Positions 18,848 through 30,492 are shown, numbered from the stretch's first letter. The stretch is DNA of 43,939 nucleotides from Zygnema cylindricum (GCA_037447655.1 JBBHKE010003069.1:169836-213774); one strand, 5' to 3'. Translations and numbers: made by a program. The notes: generated from the letters alone by a model not told the origin.

Positions 18848-20772
18848 TACCTTTCGTCCTTAAGAACTGTCTCCTCTGAAGGGACGTGGATCCGAAATTT
18901 GTTCAAAGGTTGATCTCTGGGCAGGGATGGAGAAGGAGAGGACAAAGGATAGTTCTTAGGAGAAGGAGTTCGTCTCCGGAAAGGGGTCTGTTTCCGGGGC
19001 CGTCTTCGGTAGGTTTTAGGAAGAGGAGTTCCCCACCTGGAGGATGGGAAATGCCGGTGAGGAGGAGGGTAGACGTCTGACTTGTAGGGTAAATTCAGCG
19101 GACCTGCTGACCCACGGTCTGCTCCGGTAAGGGAAACGGAAGGTGAGGGAAAAGAGATGGGATTGTCCCGAGGTTCTGCTGCCGGATCATGAGAGTGAGA
19201 GGTAGGAGAATGAGGAGGGAAAGGAGGAGGATCATGGGACAGTCTAGGTGGAGGCGAAGGAGGAGTAGACAGTCTCAAGGGTATTTGAATTCTTTCGTCC
19301 AGTCATAACTCCACTAAGGCCTCAACTGCTGCAGAAAACTCCAAGGAAACAAAAGTATGCTCTTCCCCTGGAGCCGCTGCAATTTCAGATGGTGAATCTG
19401 CACCAAAACCCCTAATATTAGGTCTTCTGTCTGCCCCCTCTTCTCGCTAAAGAGGAGGTTCCTAACTAGTCTCCGAGGAATGAGCTTGGGGTTGAGCTTC
19501 GCACGGAGGTTCCGCTACTGGTGTTGGAGGAATCCGCCCACCGAGGATCCCACTTGACCTCCGCCTAGCTTCTCGGATGAGGTTCAATTCTTGCTCCCAC
19601 AACTTTCTCCGTTATTCCTCCAAAGCCTCCCAATCTACTCTGACGGGTCCAGCCACCACCGTAGCCTGGCTCTGAGATTTCAAAATTTCCACTAGTTCCT
19701 TAGCCCTTTCCACTACTCCGGTCAGATCAGCTATCATTGCTCCTAAAATTTATGGATCTGTAGGCCTGGCTCTCCAGAATCCCTCGGAGAACTCTTCTGG
19801 TTCTACTTCCGGAACCTCTAGGTCAGTGTGTTTCGGTTGCTAGAACCCTCCGTCAGGGCGAACACGGTGTTCCATAGGGGAAGATCTCTCGGTGGAGACT
19901 GGCGCCGGCGTTGGGGAAGATTATTCCTTGGGAAGAGGTGCAAATCTACCCTTACTATCCCTGTGGTCAAACTTCTTCCCCCTCAACGGCTCTAAAGCCC
20001 CTCTCTCACTGCCACCTGCTCCCCTACGAGACCTCGAAACGGGGTGCACCCGGGATGGTCGGCTTGCTGCAGTGTCTTTGGAAGAAGATGGAGGAGGGCG
20101 AGAAGGAGGAGCCCTCCTAGGCCTTTCCTACAAGGACTGTGAGGAACCAGTCTTTGAAGAGCTGCTTAGAATCTCCACCACCCCTCCCATTGGTTTAACC
20201 ACCCGGGGTCGATCCGACCGAGCCACTTTCTAAACCAACTCCTGCTTCACCTTCAGTTCATGAAGATCATGAAGAGCAAGGAGTTCCTTTCGACCAAGGC
20301 GGCTAGGATCCGTCAAAACCGTAGGGTCAATCTGAATTTCGGCCCTGGGAATCTTTGATGTGGTGTGAAGCCCGACCTCCGGAAGAGGACTCAAAAGGGG
20401 CTCCCGCTGAGCCTGCCTCTTTGGCCTGGCCCGGGGTGACACTCGGTTTCTTTCTTGAGCCTGTGCTCTGGACCCCTTTCTTTCCTCGACAAAGGTTGTG
20501 GAGGCCTCCGCAAAGGAGGGAAAATGTTCATGAGTGAGGCTAGGAGGAGATGGGGGCGAAGTTTGCGGTTCGGGCGGTTTTGGAGGAGTCTCTACTCTAA
20601 CATGCTCAGGCATTATCCCGTAGAGAAACCGCTCTATGTTTGCAAACAAGGTGAAAGGAACGGATTCTTCGGGAACCTGTGACTCTTCTTTTGGTGCCAC
20701 CGCTTCTTGATTCGCCCGTTCTTCCGGCCTGGCACCGAAGAGATTCTTATCTTGAGCTTCGCCTCCCCCCAT
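18848..20772 (-). pseudogene. D1 ORF1: proline-rich gag-like protein of the LTR-X family
   Basis: ATG at 20772 (MGGGEAQ) is chosen because the second element, D2, also starts MGxGE. The frame is open to 20230, then interrupted by several stops, with clear homology to D2 ORF1 throughout. Features are Pro/Ser-rich tracts (KPPEPQTSPPSPPSL), a conserved helical block near 19590-19740 (VVERAKELVEILKSQSQ; VDWEALEE; QELNLIREARRRSSGIL) and a proline-rich end (18835-19278). No zinc knuckle or capsid domain is recognised. The conserved helical block could mediate assembly. It ends abruptly at the 22-bp LTR relic. Confidence 0.6.
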
Positions 20773-20872
20773 GATGACAAAGGTCTCGAAAGAAGAAGAG
20801 ACGAAAGTAAACAAAACTCGCTTATGTCGAGAGAGAGCTTCTAAAGTCAAAAGCTCCTATCCCCTCTAATCT

Positions 20873-20898
20873 GAAGGAGACAGGTTGCTTTTCAGTAC
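20873..20898 (-). other. Self-primer binding site of the D1 element
   Basis: The 26 bases directly inside the 5' LTR (sense GTAC, then TGAAAAGCAACCTGTCTCC and so on) are not complementary to any tRNA end I recognise. They are complementary to a segment inside LTR-X about 20 bases downstream of its TATA box. Twenty-five consecutive bases match the copy at 36957-36981, 22 of 23 match 9855-9877, and 20 of 23 match its own LTR at 21450-21472. This is the geometry of Tf1 self-priming. Confidence 0.72.
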
Positions 20899-22076
20899 TG
20901 TACTTATTCACGGGAAGTCTATAGCATTTGTTCCCTCAAAACCCACTGTTTCGATACAAGGAAGTGGCAGTTTTACTCCGGGGAGTTCACGCCAAAGCAA
21001 AAGAAACTACAAGCGAATACACAAATGCACTACCACGTGGACACATAGAAATAAATAGGAATGGTTGTTTCAGATTTAACAATATCACCTTGACCACAGA
21101 AATAAAATGTAAGATGGAAGATATAAAAGATGGCGAAGCAAGCTTAACATACCCCGGCAATTTACGAGGACAAAGAGACAAGGGCGAACTCTCTCCGATG
21201 GTAGTGTAAATAGGTATGGTACTCCTTCAACCCTTGGTGTCCGTAGTTTGGAACCGACCAGACTCTTCGCAGTTTCAAGCAGCGAAAGATCCAAAAATCA
21301 CCCAAAGGGACGATAGTGCCAACTACCAGCCCGAACTATGATTCCCACAATGGATAGATCCAAAACAAAGATGGCAATAGATTCAATCAAAACAAAGATT
21401 GTTCCAAAAGAAAGTTTGTTGGATTTTTTGAGGGTTTTCACAGGAGATAGTACTGAAGAACAACCTCTCTCCTTTGGCCCCCAGTGCCTTATACAGCAAA
21501 AGCTTGTCCAGTTTCAGGTCCAAAAGTCAAACCTACGCTATTAGCCAATGAGCGGCCAGCAACGGCAACCGAACTGACATAAGACAAAATAATGTGTACT
21601 ACACTTGGGGCAAAAAGTTGGACCTCTGACTACGGCTAGATCCGCGGCCAGAAGTTATTATTTGTTCCATAGTTTTTAAGACAAAGTACTAAAAGGACAC
21701 GGAAGTTCCAAGCTTTGACTTAATGTAGTAAATGAACCACTGGTCAGCTAAACCTGAACTGATTTGCTACAGACAGCTAACAGCATAATCTAGATTACAG
21801 TCCTGAAATCTACGTGGCAATCCACAATGTACCCCCCACTAGGGCTGGTGGAAGCTAGTGCTATGTAACAGAACTTGGATCTTTCAGACGGTAGAACTTT
21901 GTCGTCCGGACTCCGTTAGGCACGAAATAAAGTGCATCTTTTTCCGTAAAGGAAATACTATAATCCTTCCGGTTGGTTGTGCTTGCTTCTTCGTAATCTG
22001 AGAACAGTACGGGTAGGAAAGGTACGGAAATCCTCGGAAATAAAAAGGGGTGCCTGAAAAGCACTCGAGCTTGACA
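20899..22076 (-). repeat. LTR-X, middle copy: 5' LTR of D1
   Basis: It is 1178 bp and collinear with 9304-10481. Sense (minus) begins TGTCAAGC and ends AAGTACA, followed by the leader at 20898. It contains TATAAGG at 21487-21493, the predicted mRNA start segment 21450-21472, and a G-box at 21034-21039. Its right edge abuts D2 ORF1, so D1 was inserted in D2. Confidence 0.88.
21487..21493 (-). promoter_or_regulatory. LTR-X TATA box, middle copy
   Basis: TATAAGG on the sense strand. The predicted transcript start, 25-32 bases downstream, falls inside the leader-complementary segment. Confidence 0.65.
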
Positions 22077-22122
22077 CATTCTCGAGGTTCTGTGGTGTGT
22101 TTCGGGGAGTGAGAGGAATAAG
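22077..22122 (-). pseudogene. D2 ORF1 fragment, distal side of copia B
   Basis: Minus-strand text SSHSPKHTTEPRE continues D2 ORF1 from 28575 across copia B and matches the HSP...AEPRD region of D1 ORF1. It ends where the D1 LTR begins. Confidence 0.7.
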
Positions 22123-22215
22123 TGTAACTCTGAGACCTCCATAAGTCCTCAGAGTGGACAGCTTCCAAGAAGCCTCTAGGATAATCCTGACCCCTTTGTG
22201 TTTAAGCAAAAATAA

Positions 22216-22319
22216 CTGCCACCCTGGCAGACAAAAACACTGACAAACTTCACCCCTGTGAAGGCAAGACTCCCGTGAGTCGATAGCAAAAAGAATCTCT
22301 GAATTTGCTCCCCTGAGCA
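22216..22319 (-). other. Array of four short hairpins, copia B 3' LTR
   Basis: In sense order: TGCTC-AGGG-GAGCA (22319-22306), GACTC-ACGG-GAGTC (22281-22268), CTTCAC-AGGG-GTGAAG (22263-22248) and CTGCC-AGGGT-GGCAG (22230-22216). The array lies in the R/U5 part, ahead of gag. The same array occurs in the other copia B LTR and in both copia C LTRs with paired changes. Confidence 0.75.
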
Positions 22320-22879
22320 GTAAGTTATGGAGGGTCAAAGTTGACCTTTTGTACAGAAGCTCTCTGGGAGAGAGGGTCATATCTTCTAATTTTTCTAAGT
22401 CCTATCTCTCTCACAGACTCTATCTACTGATGTACGGAACCAATCAGAATTGAGTTCCGTACGCAAAAGTACAGCTGCCGGTGTACTTTATGTACGGACA
22501 TTGTACGACATGGCCAAAATGTCGACACATGTCAAATCCGGATTCGGTGCCATAATCTCCGGAGATTCCACAATCCAACGGAATTTCGCCACGTGTCATC
22601 CGATGTGGCGATGGACACAAACCGCCGAAATCTTCCTCCGCGATCTCGGCGTTTATCTCGGCCGTCCGATTAAAGTCGGCTTTAATCGTAGCCGTAATAA
22701 ATACATGCGCGGTATTTGTTTCATTTACGAAACAAATGCGCGGTAGTGATTTGTGTCCGTACTGTAAGTCGTACATTTATATTTTACTGGATCTATGTAT
22801 CCCGTAATTCACTGCAGTTAAATGGTTTATCGCACGCATAACCATTTAAATAAATATCAAACTTCATACTACGTAACAC

Positions 22880-22962
22880 TACTCCTAGACCTAACGGCTA
22901 AGGCTACCGGCTACTTCCTATCTGCCGGCCGGCAGGTACATGGATCAAATCCTGCCGCCGGC
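22880..22962 (+). ncRNA. tRNA-like module, antisense, copia B 3' LTR
   Basis: GGATCAAATCC (one base from the B-box GGTTCAAATCC) lies at 22942-22952, 56 bases after TAGACCTAACGG (A-box-like, 22886-22897). GGCAGG and CCTGCC pair around the B-box. It is on the strand opposite to element transcription. It does not fold as a complete cloverleaf by eye. Confidence 0.4.
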
Positions 22963-23172
22963 ACATACCTTTTAATTAAATAAATAAACCCTAACATAAA
23001 ATTCCCGTAAACCTCAGGATAGCCAAGGTAGCCATGGCTCTAGCTTCCTCTCCAATTTCTCAGTGACTGCGACAAGTTTGAGAGTTGGAGAGAGAAGTTA
23101 GAGATAGACTGCATCGACTTCTATATTTCTTTTCAGACCTAGAAAATACTAATAAAACCATTAGTTTCTACA

Positions 23173-23189
23173 CTCCCCTTATTTTCTAG
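23173..23189 (-). other. Copia B polypurine tract
   Basis: On the minus strand AGAAAATAAGGGGAG directly precedes the TG of the 3' LTR. Confidence 0.85.
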
Positions 23190-26100
23190 TCAATCTTTAA
23201 TTTCAGACCACACTTCTCCCTGCAAAAAATTAGCTTAGGGGAAGGCACAGGTTTGGTCATCATATCTGCTACCATCTCACTATCTGGTCTGTACTCTAAA
23301 CTGATTATTTTGTTTTCTACTTTCTCTCTAACAAAGCTGAGTCTGATGTCCATGTGTTTGGCTTTAAAATGGTGTTTAGGATTGGCAGAAATAGCGATTG
23401 CTGCCTGATTATCACAAAATATTTTCTGCACACCACTCTTAAGGTGACCAAGCTCACCAAGCAAAGACTTGACCCACATCAATTCTTTTACAGCAGAGCA
23501 AGAGGCCATATACTCAGCCTCCATGGTGGACTGAGCAATAACCTTTTGCTGTTTGCTACTCCAACAGCAAGCCCCATCACCCACATATAATACATATCCA
23601 GAAGTACATCTCCTCATCGGAGCATCACCATAACTGGCATCACTCCAAGTAGTGATGTCAGTATTCTCCCCACCCAAATGCAACTATAGATCTCTAGTTC
23701 CTACCAAGTATCTACGGACTCTCTTAGCTGCCTCCCAATCCTTCTTAGTGGGAGCATTTAGACTTCTACTCAGCACTCCTACAGCTGCAGCTAAATCCGG
23801 CCGGGTACAATTCATAAAATAGATTAGACTTCCCACTACTTGCCTGTAAGGAATAGTCTGCATGAACTTCTGTTCATCAGGAGATAATTCCTCGTCTAAG
23901 ACTATGACTCCTTCTTCCTCACTCCCCTCACTTCCCTTCTTTAACTCCATTGGAGTTGTACAACTATTAGCTTTATCCATTTGAAATTTTTCAAGCATGT
24001 TCCCTATTGCTTCCTTTTGAGTCAATCTTTGAATTTTCCTTTTCCGGTCTCTCTCTACTTGAATTCCCAAAATATATTTTGCTTCCCCCATATCCTTCAT
24101 TTCAAATCTCCCCTTAAGATCGGTTTTCAGTTTATTAATTTTTTCCATTGATTTACTTAAAACAAGCAAATCATCAACATAAATTGCAATAAATATAAAA
24201 CCTTCCTCATCTTCGAAAACATAGATTGAGTGATCTGAGCTGATCCGAATATATCCTAGACCGGTAAGAAACTCATCAAGCTTCTTATTCCACTGTCGAG
24301 GCGCCTGTTTCAAACCATAAAGAGATTTAATCAGCTGGCATACCTTACTCTCCTCTCCTTCTTCCACAAACCCTTCGGGTTGTCGCATGAAGATCTCCTC
24401 TTCCAATTCTCCATGCAAAAAGGCTGTTTTGATGTCCATCTGGTGCACTTCCATGTCTTCCGCCGCTGCTAAACTGAGAAGTATGCGGACGGAGGGAAAT
24501 CTGACCACCAGGGCAAAGGTTTCCTCGTAGTCAATTCCTTCCTTTTGTGTTAATCCCTTTGCCACTAATCTGGCCTTGTAGCGCTCGATTGTGTTATCTG
24601 GGTTCAGTTTTAGTTTGAAAACCCACTTACAACCGATTGGTTTTCGGTTAGGTGGATAGTCCACCAGCTCCCAAGTATCGGCTGCCATGATTGAAGCCAT
24701 CTTCTCATTGATGGCTGTCTTCCACCGGTTTCTTTCTGGACAAGACATCGCCTCTCCATAAGTTTGATGTTCATCTTGATGAGATAGTTTAGTTACCTTG
24801 TTATTAACCTGTTTTTCTTGCAGTCTTTTGCTACTTCTCCTCCCCCCCTCAAAATCTGAGGCCGGAATAGATGGTTCTCGTGGATTCTTTCGAACAAACT
24901 CGGCTTCTCCCCTATCCCTTGATTCCGAATCAATTTCCACCACGTCTTCCGCTTCGAGTAGAGTTGTCACTGGAGTTTCCACAGCCGAGTCTTTTTCAGT
25001 CTGATTTGTTCCTGCAAGAATGTCATCTTCTCTAAAACCTGGATAGTTAGGAAGCTCAAAGTCATCAGAATTTTCTGATTCAAATCTGATTTTTACTGAC
25101 TTCGTATATTTGAAGGGATCTACAGACTTTCCTTCATCCATAACTACTAGATGCTTTACTAAGATTATATCTTCCCTTTTTAGATCATAAACTCTATATC
25201 CTTTAACATCTTCATCATATCCTAATAAGTATCCTGGTTTTCCTTTAGGATCTAGCTTCCAATTGGACCGATCAGTATCTAGACTGAACACTTGACTGCC
25301 GAAAACCTTTAAGTGAGATATGTCTGGTTTCCGGCCTGTCCATCTCTCATAAGGTGTTTGATCTTTTATAGCTGAAGTAAGAACTCTATTCTTGAGGTAA
25401 TTAGCACAGTTCATTGCTTCTGCCCAAAACCTTTTCCCTATCTTTTTATCTGACAACATACTTCTAGCACTATCACTTAGTGTTCTATTTAACCTTTCAG
25501 CTACCCCATTCTGTTCAGGATTTTCTGGAACTGTCTTTTGGTGTTGAACCCCATCTTCCCTCAAAAAATCCTCAAACTGGTTAGAAGTATACTCTCCACC
25601 ATTGTCACTCCTTACTTTCTTGATTGGAGTTTCATGAAGTTTTTCGCTCCATGCTTTATATTGTCTAAAACAATCCTCAGCTTCGGACTTGTTTTTCAAA
25701 AAATATACCCGGGAATACCGAGACCAATCATCAGTTATACTCATCATAAATCTCTTCCCCCCCGGTGAGGGCACTTTAGCCGGTCCCCAAATATCTATGT
25801 GTACTAGATCTAGAATTTTTTCTCCCTTATAGGTGGCTGACTTAGGAAAGGGTAATCTGTGTGCTTTACCTTGAGCACATCCACTACAATCACTTATATC
25901 ATCACTATCACTGAACTGAATCCCTTCCACCACTCCCATCTTTTTCATCTCTCTTAACTTATCTAGATTAACATGCCCAAGCCTCTTATGCCACATCATA
26001 ATATCATGAACACCAGCATAATAAAGTTTCTTCTTTTCATTACTTAAGATCAGCCTAAACATCCCATGGCTACCTTTCTCAGCAATGAAATAGACATCAT

Positions 26101-27544
26101 CCTCAAAACTAGCAGTAAAGACTCCTTCCCTAGTGCTAGTAAAAAAACCCTTATCATCTAATACTGATGTAGAGATAAGGTTTTTGTTCAGCTCCGGAAT
26201 AAACAATACATCGGAGAATGTTAATATGGATGTCTTTCCTTCTACTAACACTTTTAGATCTACCAATTCTACAAGAGTAGTGGTGACTATCCTCCCATCC
26301 CCGTACTCTATCTCTACGGTGGGAATCTTTCTTATCTTAGTGAACAGGTGTATATCCTTACACATGTGCATGGAGGCACTTGAATCTACAATCCAGCCTG
26401 CTTCACCTTTCAATCCACCGTAAGCACATTTCTGCCTTCGTGGAATTTCGACCTCATTTTTCGCCTCTAACTCCTCATCCAAAAGGAGCTCATCGTCCTC
26501 GTCCTCGGATTCAGCCTCAAGTACCAATGTGACGAGGGACTTTTTCTTTCCTCTGGGGGTACCACCGGTCTGCCCCTCCTTTAACCGAAGCTCGGTTAGC
26601 TTAGTGCACTCTGCCATATAGTGCCCCGGTTTCTTACAAAAATGACAGAGTCCTTTGGGAGCCCTTGGTTCGAACTCATCGGCCTGTTTTTTCTGCTCCC
26701 TACCCCCATAGTTTCCGACCGGTTTTCGGGAATCCCTGTTCCTCCAATCAGTCGCTGTTGCCAAGGCTTGGCCACTCTTTCCTCCCCTTCGGATCTCAAT
26801 TGTATTCTCTTGAACGAGAATCATCCCTACCACTGAGTTCCATATCCACCTTGAGTCAGGCAAGTCCTGCACACGGTAAACTATGTTCACGAACTCATCA
26901 GGTAACTTCATCAGTAAACAGTTAACCTTTTCTTTTTCACGAAAATCTTTTCCCGCACTCTGTAGCTCTATGAAGAGTGTAGCAAGCTCATTGCAAAAAT
27001 CCAACATATTTCCCCCTTTGTATACATACTCCTTAACTTTCTAATCAGCCAACTGTTGTTGCTGAATCGTACCACTTCGGTACATCTCTATAAGAGCCAT
27101 CCAAAGATCGGATGCCCTTTCTACCTGCAAATGAGGACATGCAAGTCCTTGAGTGAGATGGCGTAGGATGAAGTGCTTTGCCGCCATATTGTTGAAGTCC
27201 CAGGTTTCAGTATCATTCTCCTCGTTCCTCGGAATAGGTGACATGAATGCTAAACCAGTTGCTATTGGTGTGGTCGCCTCCTTCTCCTTTCCTTTGTCCA
27301 CCACCTCTCCTTCCTTTGTTTCCTCCGTTGAAGGTGAATCCTCTTTCCTGGTGAATCTGCTTCCTCCAAACCCTGGAGGAATTCCAAGACTTGATGGACG
27401 CCCCAATCGTCCACTCACTATCCCCCAAAACCTTTTTTCGCATAGAGCTCCTATCATCATACTTTCCCAGTATATGAAGCCAGTTCCATTAAATATTGGT
27501 ACCCTAGAGGGTGGGCCCATAACGTGTAACTCTGAGACCTCCAT
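23186..27544 (-). CDS. Copia B gag-pol polyprotein (one frame, two in-frame TAG)
   Basis: One frame of about 1453 codons encodes everything the element needs. Counted from ATG 27544: gag; zinc knuckle CHFCKKPGHYMAEC near residue 300; protease WIVDSSASMHMCKD near 387 (the usual DSGAS reads DSSAS); integrase with HKRLGHVN, CSGCAQGK, LVHIDIWGPAK, VRSDNGGEYTS and NGVAERLNRTL; RT with KWVFKLKLN, HQMDIKTAFLHGE and the catalytic YVDDLLVL; RNase H with TTWSDASYGD, SSKQQKVIAQSTMEAEYMA and KHHFKAKHMDIR. TAG at 27041-27043 ends gag early, and TAG at 23684-23686 replaces the Trp expected before RNase H. No frameshift is present. Translation may start at ATG 27544, inside the LTR, or ATG 27520, inside the PBS. 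Confidence 0.95.
27510..27523 (-). other. Copia B primer-binding site for the tRNA-iMet anticodon arm
   Basis: The sense strand reads GTTATGGGCCCACC, one base from the LTR end. It is the exact complement of GGTGGGCCCATAAC, the anticodon stem and loop of plant initiator tRNA-Met. Half-tRNA priming of this type is established for Drosophila copia and yeast Ty5. The ATG within it is the complement of the CAU anticodon and is also in frame with gag (MGPPS). Confidence 0.85.
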
Positions 27545-27617
27545 AAGTCCTCAGAGTGGACAGCTTCCAAGAAGCCTCTAGGATAATCCTGACCCCTTTG
27601 TGTTTAAGCAAAAATAA

Positions 27618-27721
27618 CTGCCACCCTGGCAAACAAAAACTCTGACAAACTTCACCCCTGTGAAGGCAAGACTCCCCTGAGTCGATAGCAAAAAGAATCT
27701 CTGAATTTGCTCCCCTGAGCA
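27618..27721 (-). other. Array of four short hairpins, copia B 5' LTR
   Basis: Same array as 22216-22319. The second hairpin here has loop AGGG. The outer pair of the fourth is lost. This copy would be in the leader of the genomic RNA. Confidence 0.72.
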
Positions 27722-28281
27722 GTAAGTTATGGAGGGTCAAAGTTGACCTTTTGTACAGAAGCTCTCTGGGAGAGAGGGTCCTATCTTCTAATTTTTCTAA
27801 GTCCTATCTCTCTCACAGACTCTATCTACTGATGTACGGAACCAATCAGAATTGAGTTCCGTACGCAAAAGTACAGCTGCCGGTGTACTTTATGTACGGA
27901 CATTGTACGACATGGCCAAAATGTCGACACATGTCAAATCCGGATTCGGTGCCATAATCTCCGGAGATTCCACAATCCAACGAAATTTCGCCACGTGTCA
28001 TCCGATGTGGCGATGGACACAAACCGCCGAAATCTTCCTCCGCCATCTCGGCGCTAATCTCGGCCGTCCGATTAAAGTCGGCTTTAATCGTAGCCGTAAT
28101 AAATACATGCGCGGTATTTGTTTCATTTACGAAACAAATGCGCGGTAGTGATTTGTGTCCGTACTGTAAGTCGTACATTTATATTTTACTGGATCTATGT
28201 ATCCCGTAATACATTGCACTTAAATGGTTTATCGCACGCATAACCATTTAAATAAATATCAAACTTCATACTACGTAACAC

Positions 28282-28364
28282 TACTCCTAGACCTAACGGC
28301 TAAGGCTACCGGCTACTTCCTATCTGCCGGCCGGCAGGTACATGGATCAAATCCTGCCGCCGGC
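28282..28364 (+). ncRNA. tRNA-like module, antisense, copia B 5' LTR
   Basis: Same sequence context as 22880-22962, with A-box-like and B-box-like segments at the same spacing. Confidence 0.4.
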
Positions 28365-28574
28365 ACATACCTTTTAATTAAATAAATAAACCCTAACATA
28401 AAATTCCCGTAAACCTCAGGATAGCCAAGGTAGCCATGGCTCTAGCTTCCTCTCCAATTTCTCAGTGACTGCGACAAGTTTGAGAGTTGGAGAGAGAAGT
28501 TAGAGATAGACTGCCTCGACTTCTATATTTCTTTTCAGACCTAGAAAATACTAATAAAACCATTAGTTTCTACA

Positions 28575-30053
28575 ATAAGGTGGAGGTGCAGAAGATGAGG
28601 GCTTCGGGGATTTTATGGGAGAAGGGTGAGGAGGTGTTGGAGTCCTCAAGAGGATGTGATTCCTCTCGTCACATCGTAACTCCACTAGAGCCTCCACAGC
28701 AGTAGACACCTCTACCGAGACAAAGGTAGTCTCTCCACGAAGAGCCGAAGCGCTTCCAGAAGGTAGATCTGCACCCAAACCTTGTACATTTGTTCCTGTG
28801 TTTTCCTCCCCTTTCCGTGGAAGGAGAGGCTCTTGTCTTAGCTCCAAAGAAGGCATTTCAGGTTGAGTACTTGCGAGAGGAGAATTCCCCTCTGCTGGTG
28901 TAGGAGGAATCTTCTTGCTAAGAATCCCACTTGTCCTACGTCGAGCTTCCCTAATGAGCCTCAATTCTTGTTCCCATGCCTTTTGCCTCTCTTCCTCTAA
29001 GGCCTCCCAATCTACCGTGACGGGTCTGGCCCCCGCCGTAGCCTGTCCCTGGGATTTCAAAACCTCCACTAATTCCTTGGCTTTTTCCACTACTTTGGTA
29101 AGATCCGCTATCTCCATTCCCGGAATTTTGGGATCATTAGGCCTGGTACGCCACCATCCTTTGGAGAAACCTTCTGGTCCTGTATCCGTAACCTCGAGAT
29201 CGGTAGGTGTGGATCTTCAGAGCCCTTTCGTAGGGCGGACAGGAGTGGTGTTGGGAGCAGGTCTCTCGGTGGAGGGTGAAATAGGAGTGGGGGACGTCTC
29301 CTCCTTGGGGAAAGGGGTAAATCTCCCCTTGTTGTCACGGTGGTCAAACTTCTTCCCCCTCACTGGATTTCGTGCGCCCCTCTCGATACCCCCTTCTCCT
29401 CTACGAGGCCAAGAAGAGGTACCTTCCCCGATGGGTTAGCTGGCTACGGTGTCCGAGAGGAAGATGGGGGAGGGCGAGAATAGGGAGCTCTCTGGGACCG
29501 GTCTTGCACCGACTGGGAAGAGCTGCTCTTTGATGAACTACTCAAAATCTCCACCACCTCCCCACGGGTCTCACCACTCAGACTTGATCAGACCGAGCCA
29601 CTGTTTGTACCAGCTCCTTCTTCACCTTCAACTCATGGAGGTGATGAAGAGCCAGGAGTTCCTTACGACCTGGTTGACGTGGGTCCGTCAAAACAGCCGG
29701 GTCAATCTGGATCTCTGCTCGGTGAATCTTGGATCAGGTATGTAGCCCGACCTCGGGAAGAGGGTCCACATGGGGCTCCGTCTGCGCCAGCCTCTTTGGC
29801 CGGGCCTTGGGAAACTCCCTGTTCCTCTCCTCAACATGGGCCCGGGCGCTTATGCCAAAGAAGGGTAATGTTTAGGAGTCAGACTAGGAGGTGGAGGAGG
29901 AGGAGAACCACCAAACTTTTCCTTGGCTGGTGATTCAAAAACAGTCTCCATGGGCTCCAACTCCTCAACCCTTAGAGATTTCCCTTCCGGCATGGGCCTC
30001 TTCGGTCGGCCGGGCTCTCGGAATGCGTTATTCAAAGTCTCTCCTACCCCCAT
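28575..30053 (-). pseudogene. D2 ORF1: proline-rich gag-like protein
   Basis: It starts with MGVGETLNNAF (ATG at 30053) and runs down to the copia B insertion, then continues at 22122. Conserved with D1 ORF1: ADLTKVVEKAKELVEVLK, VDWEALEEERQKAWEQEL, LIREARRRTSGILSKKIPPTP. It is interrupted by stops and frameshifts between 29347 and 29850. The block VDWEALEE...ARRR is conserved between D1 and D2, which argues that it was once under selection. Function is unknown beyond a probable structural role. Confidence 0.6.
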
Positions 30054-30178
30054 GGTGACTGAGGCGTAGGGGGAAAGAATGGTGAATAGAACTAATGCTC
30101 GTTTCCAAAAAGAGGGCTTCCAAAGTGAAAGCTCCCATCCCCTCTAATCCGAGAAGACATGGTTACTTTTTAGTACTT

Positions 30179-30492
30179 TGCTTTATCCACTGGCAGCCTA
30201 TAGCATTTGTTTCGTCAAAACCCACTATTTTGATACAAAGAAGTTGCAGTTTTACTCCGTGAGGTTCACGCCAAAGCAAAAGAAACTACAAGCGAATACA
30301 CAAATGCACTACCACGTTGACATATAGAAATAATTAGGAATGGCAATTTCAGATTTAACAATATCACCTTGACCACAAAAAGAAAATATAAGATGGAAGA
30401 TATAAAGATGGCGGAGCAAGCATAATATACCCCGACAATTTACGATGACAATGAGAAAAGGCGATCTCTCTCCGAAGGATAGTGTAAATAGG
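30179..30492 (-). repeat. LTR-X of D2, left segment (5' LTR, interrupted by copia C)
   Basis: It is collinear with 20899-21213 of the D1 LTR and continues at 36721. The G-box is degraded (CCACGTTG near 30313). The D2 leader lies at 30145-30178 and still resembles the D1 self-primer site, with several G-to-A type changes. Confidence 0.85.

Larger units (their letters stand above)
22123..23172 (-). repeat. Copia B 3' LTR
   Basis: On the plus strand it reads TGTAACTCTG to TTTCTACA. It includes four AGGG-loop hairpins (22216-22319), a GTAC cluster (22457-22508), G-box CACGTG (22590-22595) and an antisense tRNA-like module (22880-22962). Confidence 0.95.
22123..28574 (-). mobile_element. Copia B: young, nearly intact Ty1/copia element
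   Basis: The element is 6452 bp, with two 1050-bp LTRs that differ at roughly a dozen or so positions by eye, a half-tRNA PBS, a single gag-pol frame with two TAG stops, and a polypurine tract. It is flanked by a perfect ATAAG duplication (22118-22122 and 28575-28579) and inserted in ORF1 of D2. LTR similarity and frame preservation make it the youngest full element here. Confidence 0.96.
27525..28574 (-). repeat. Copia B 5' LTR
   Basis: It is 1050 bp and near-identical to 22123-23172. It contains the hairpin array at 27618-27721, G-box at 27992-27997 and tRNA-like module at 28282-28364. The gag frame begins inside its last 20 bases. Confidence 0.95.

Noticed and set aside
19892-20233. Plus-strand open frame of 113 codons in the D1 ORF1 region
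   Set aside because: It is the reverse complement of the proline-rich minus-strand ORF1, which has homology with D2; Pro/Ser-rich codons leave the other strand open.
22450-22746. 98- and 110-codon open frames on both strands in the copia B LTRs (also 27846-28178)
   Set aside because: They lie across promoter motifs in the LTR, are conserved only because the LTRs are young copies, and have no domain. In the older solo LTR they are disrupted.
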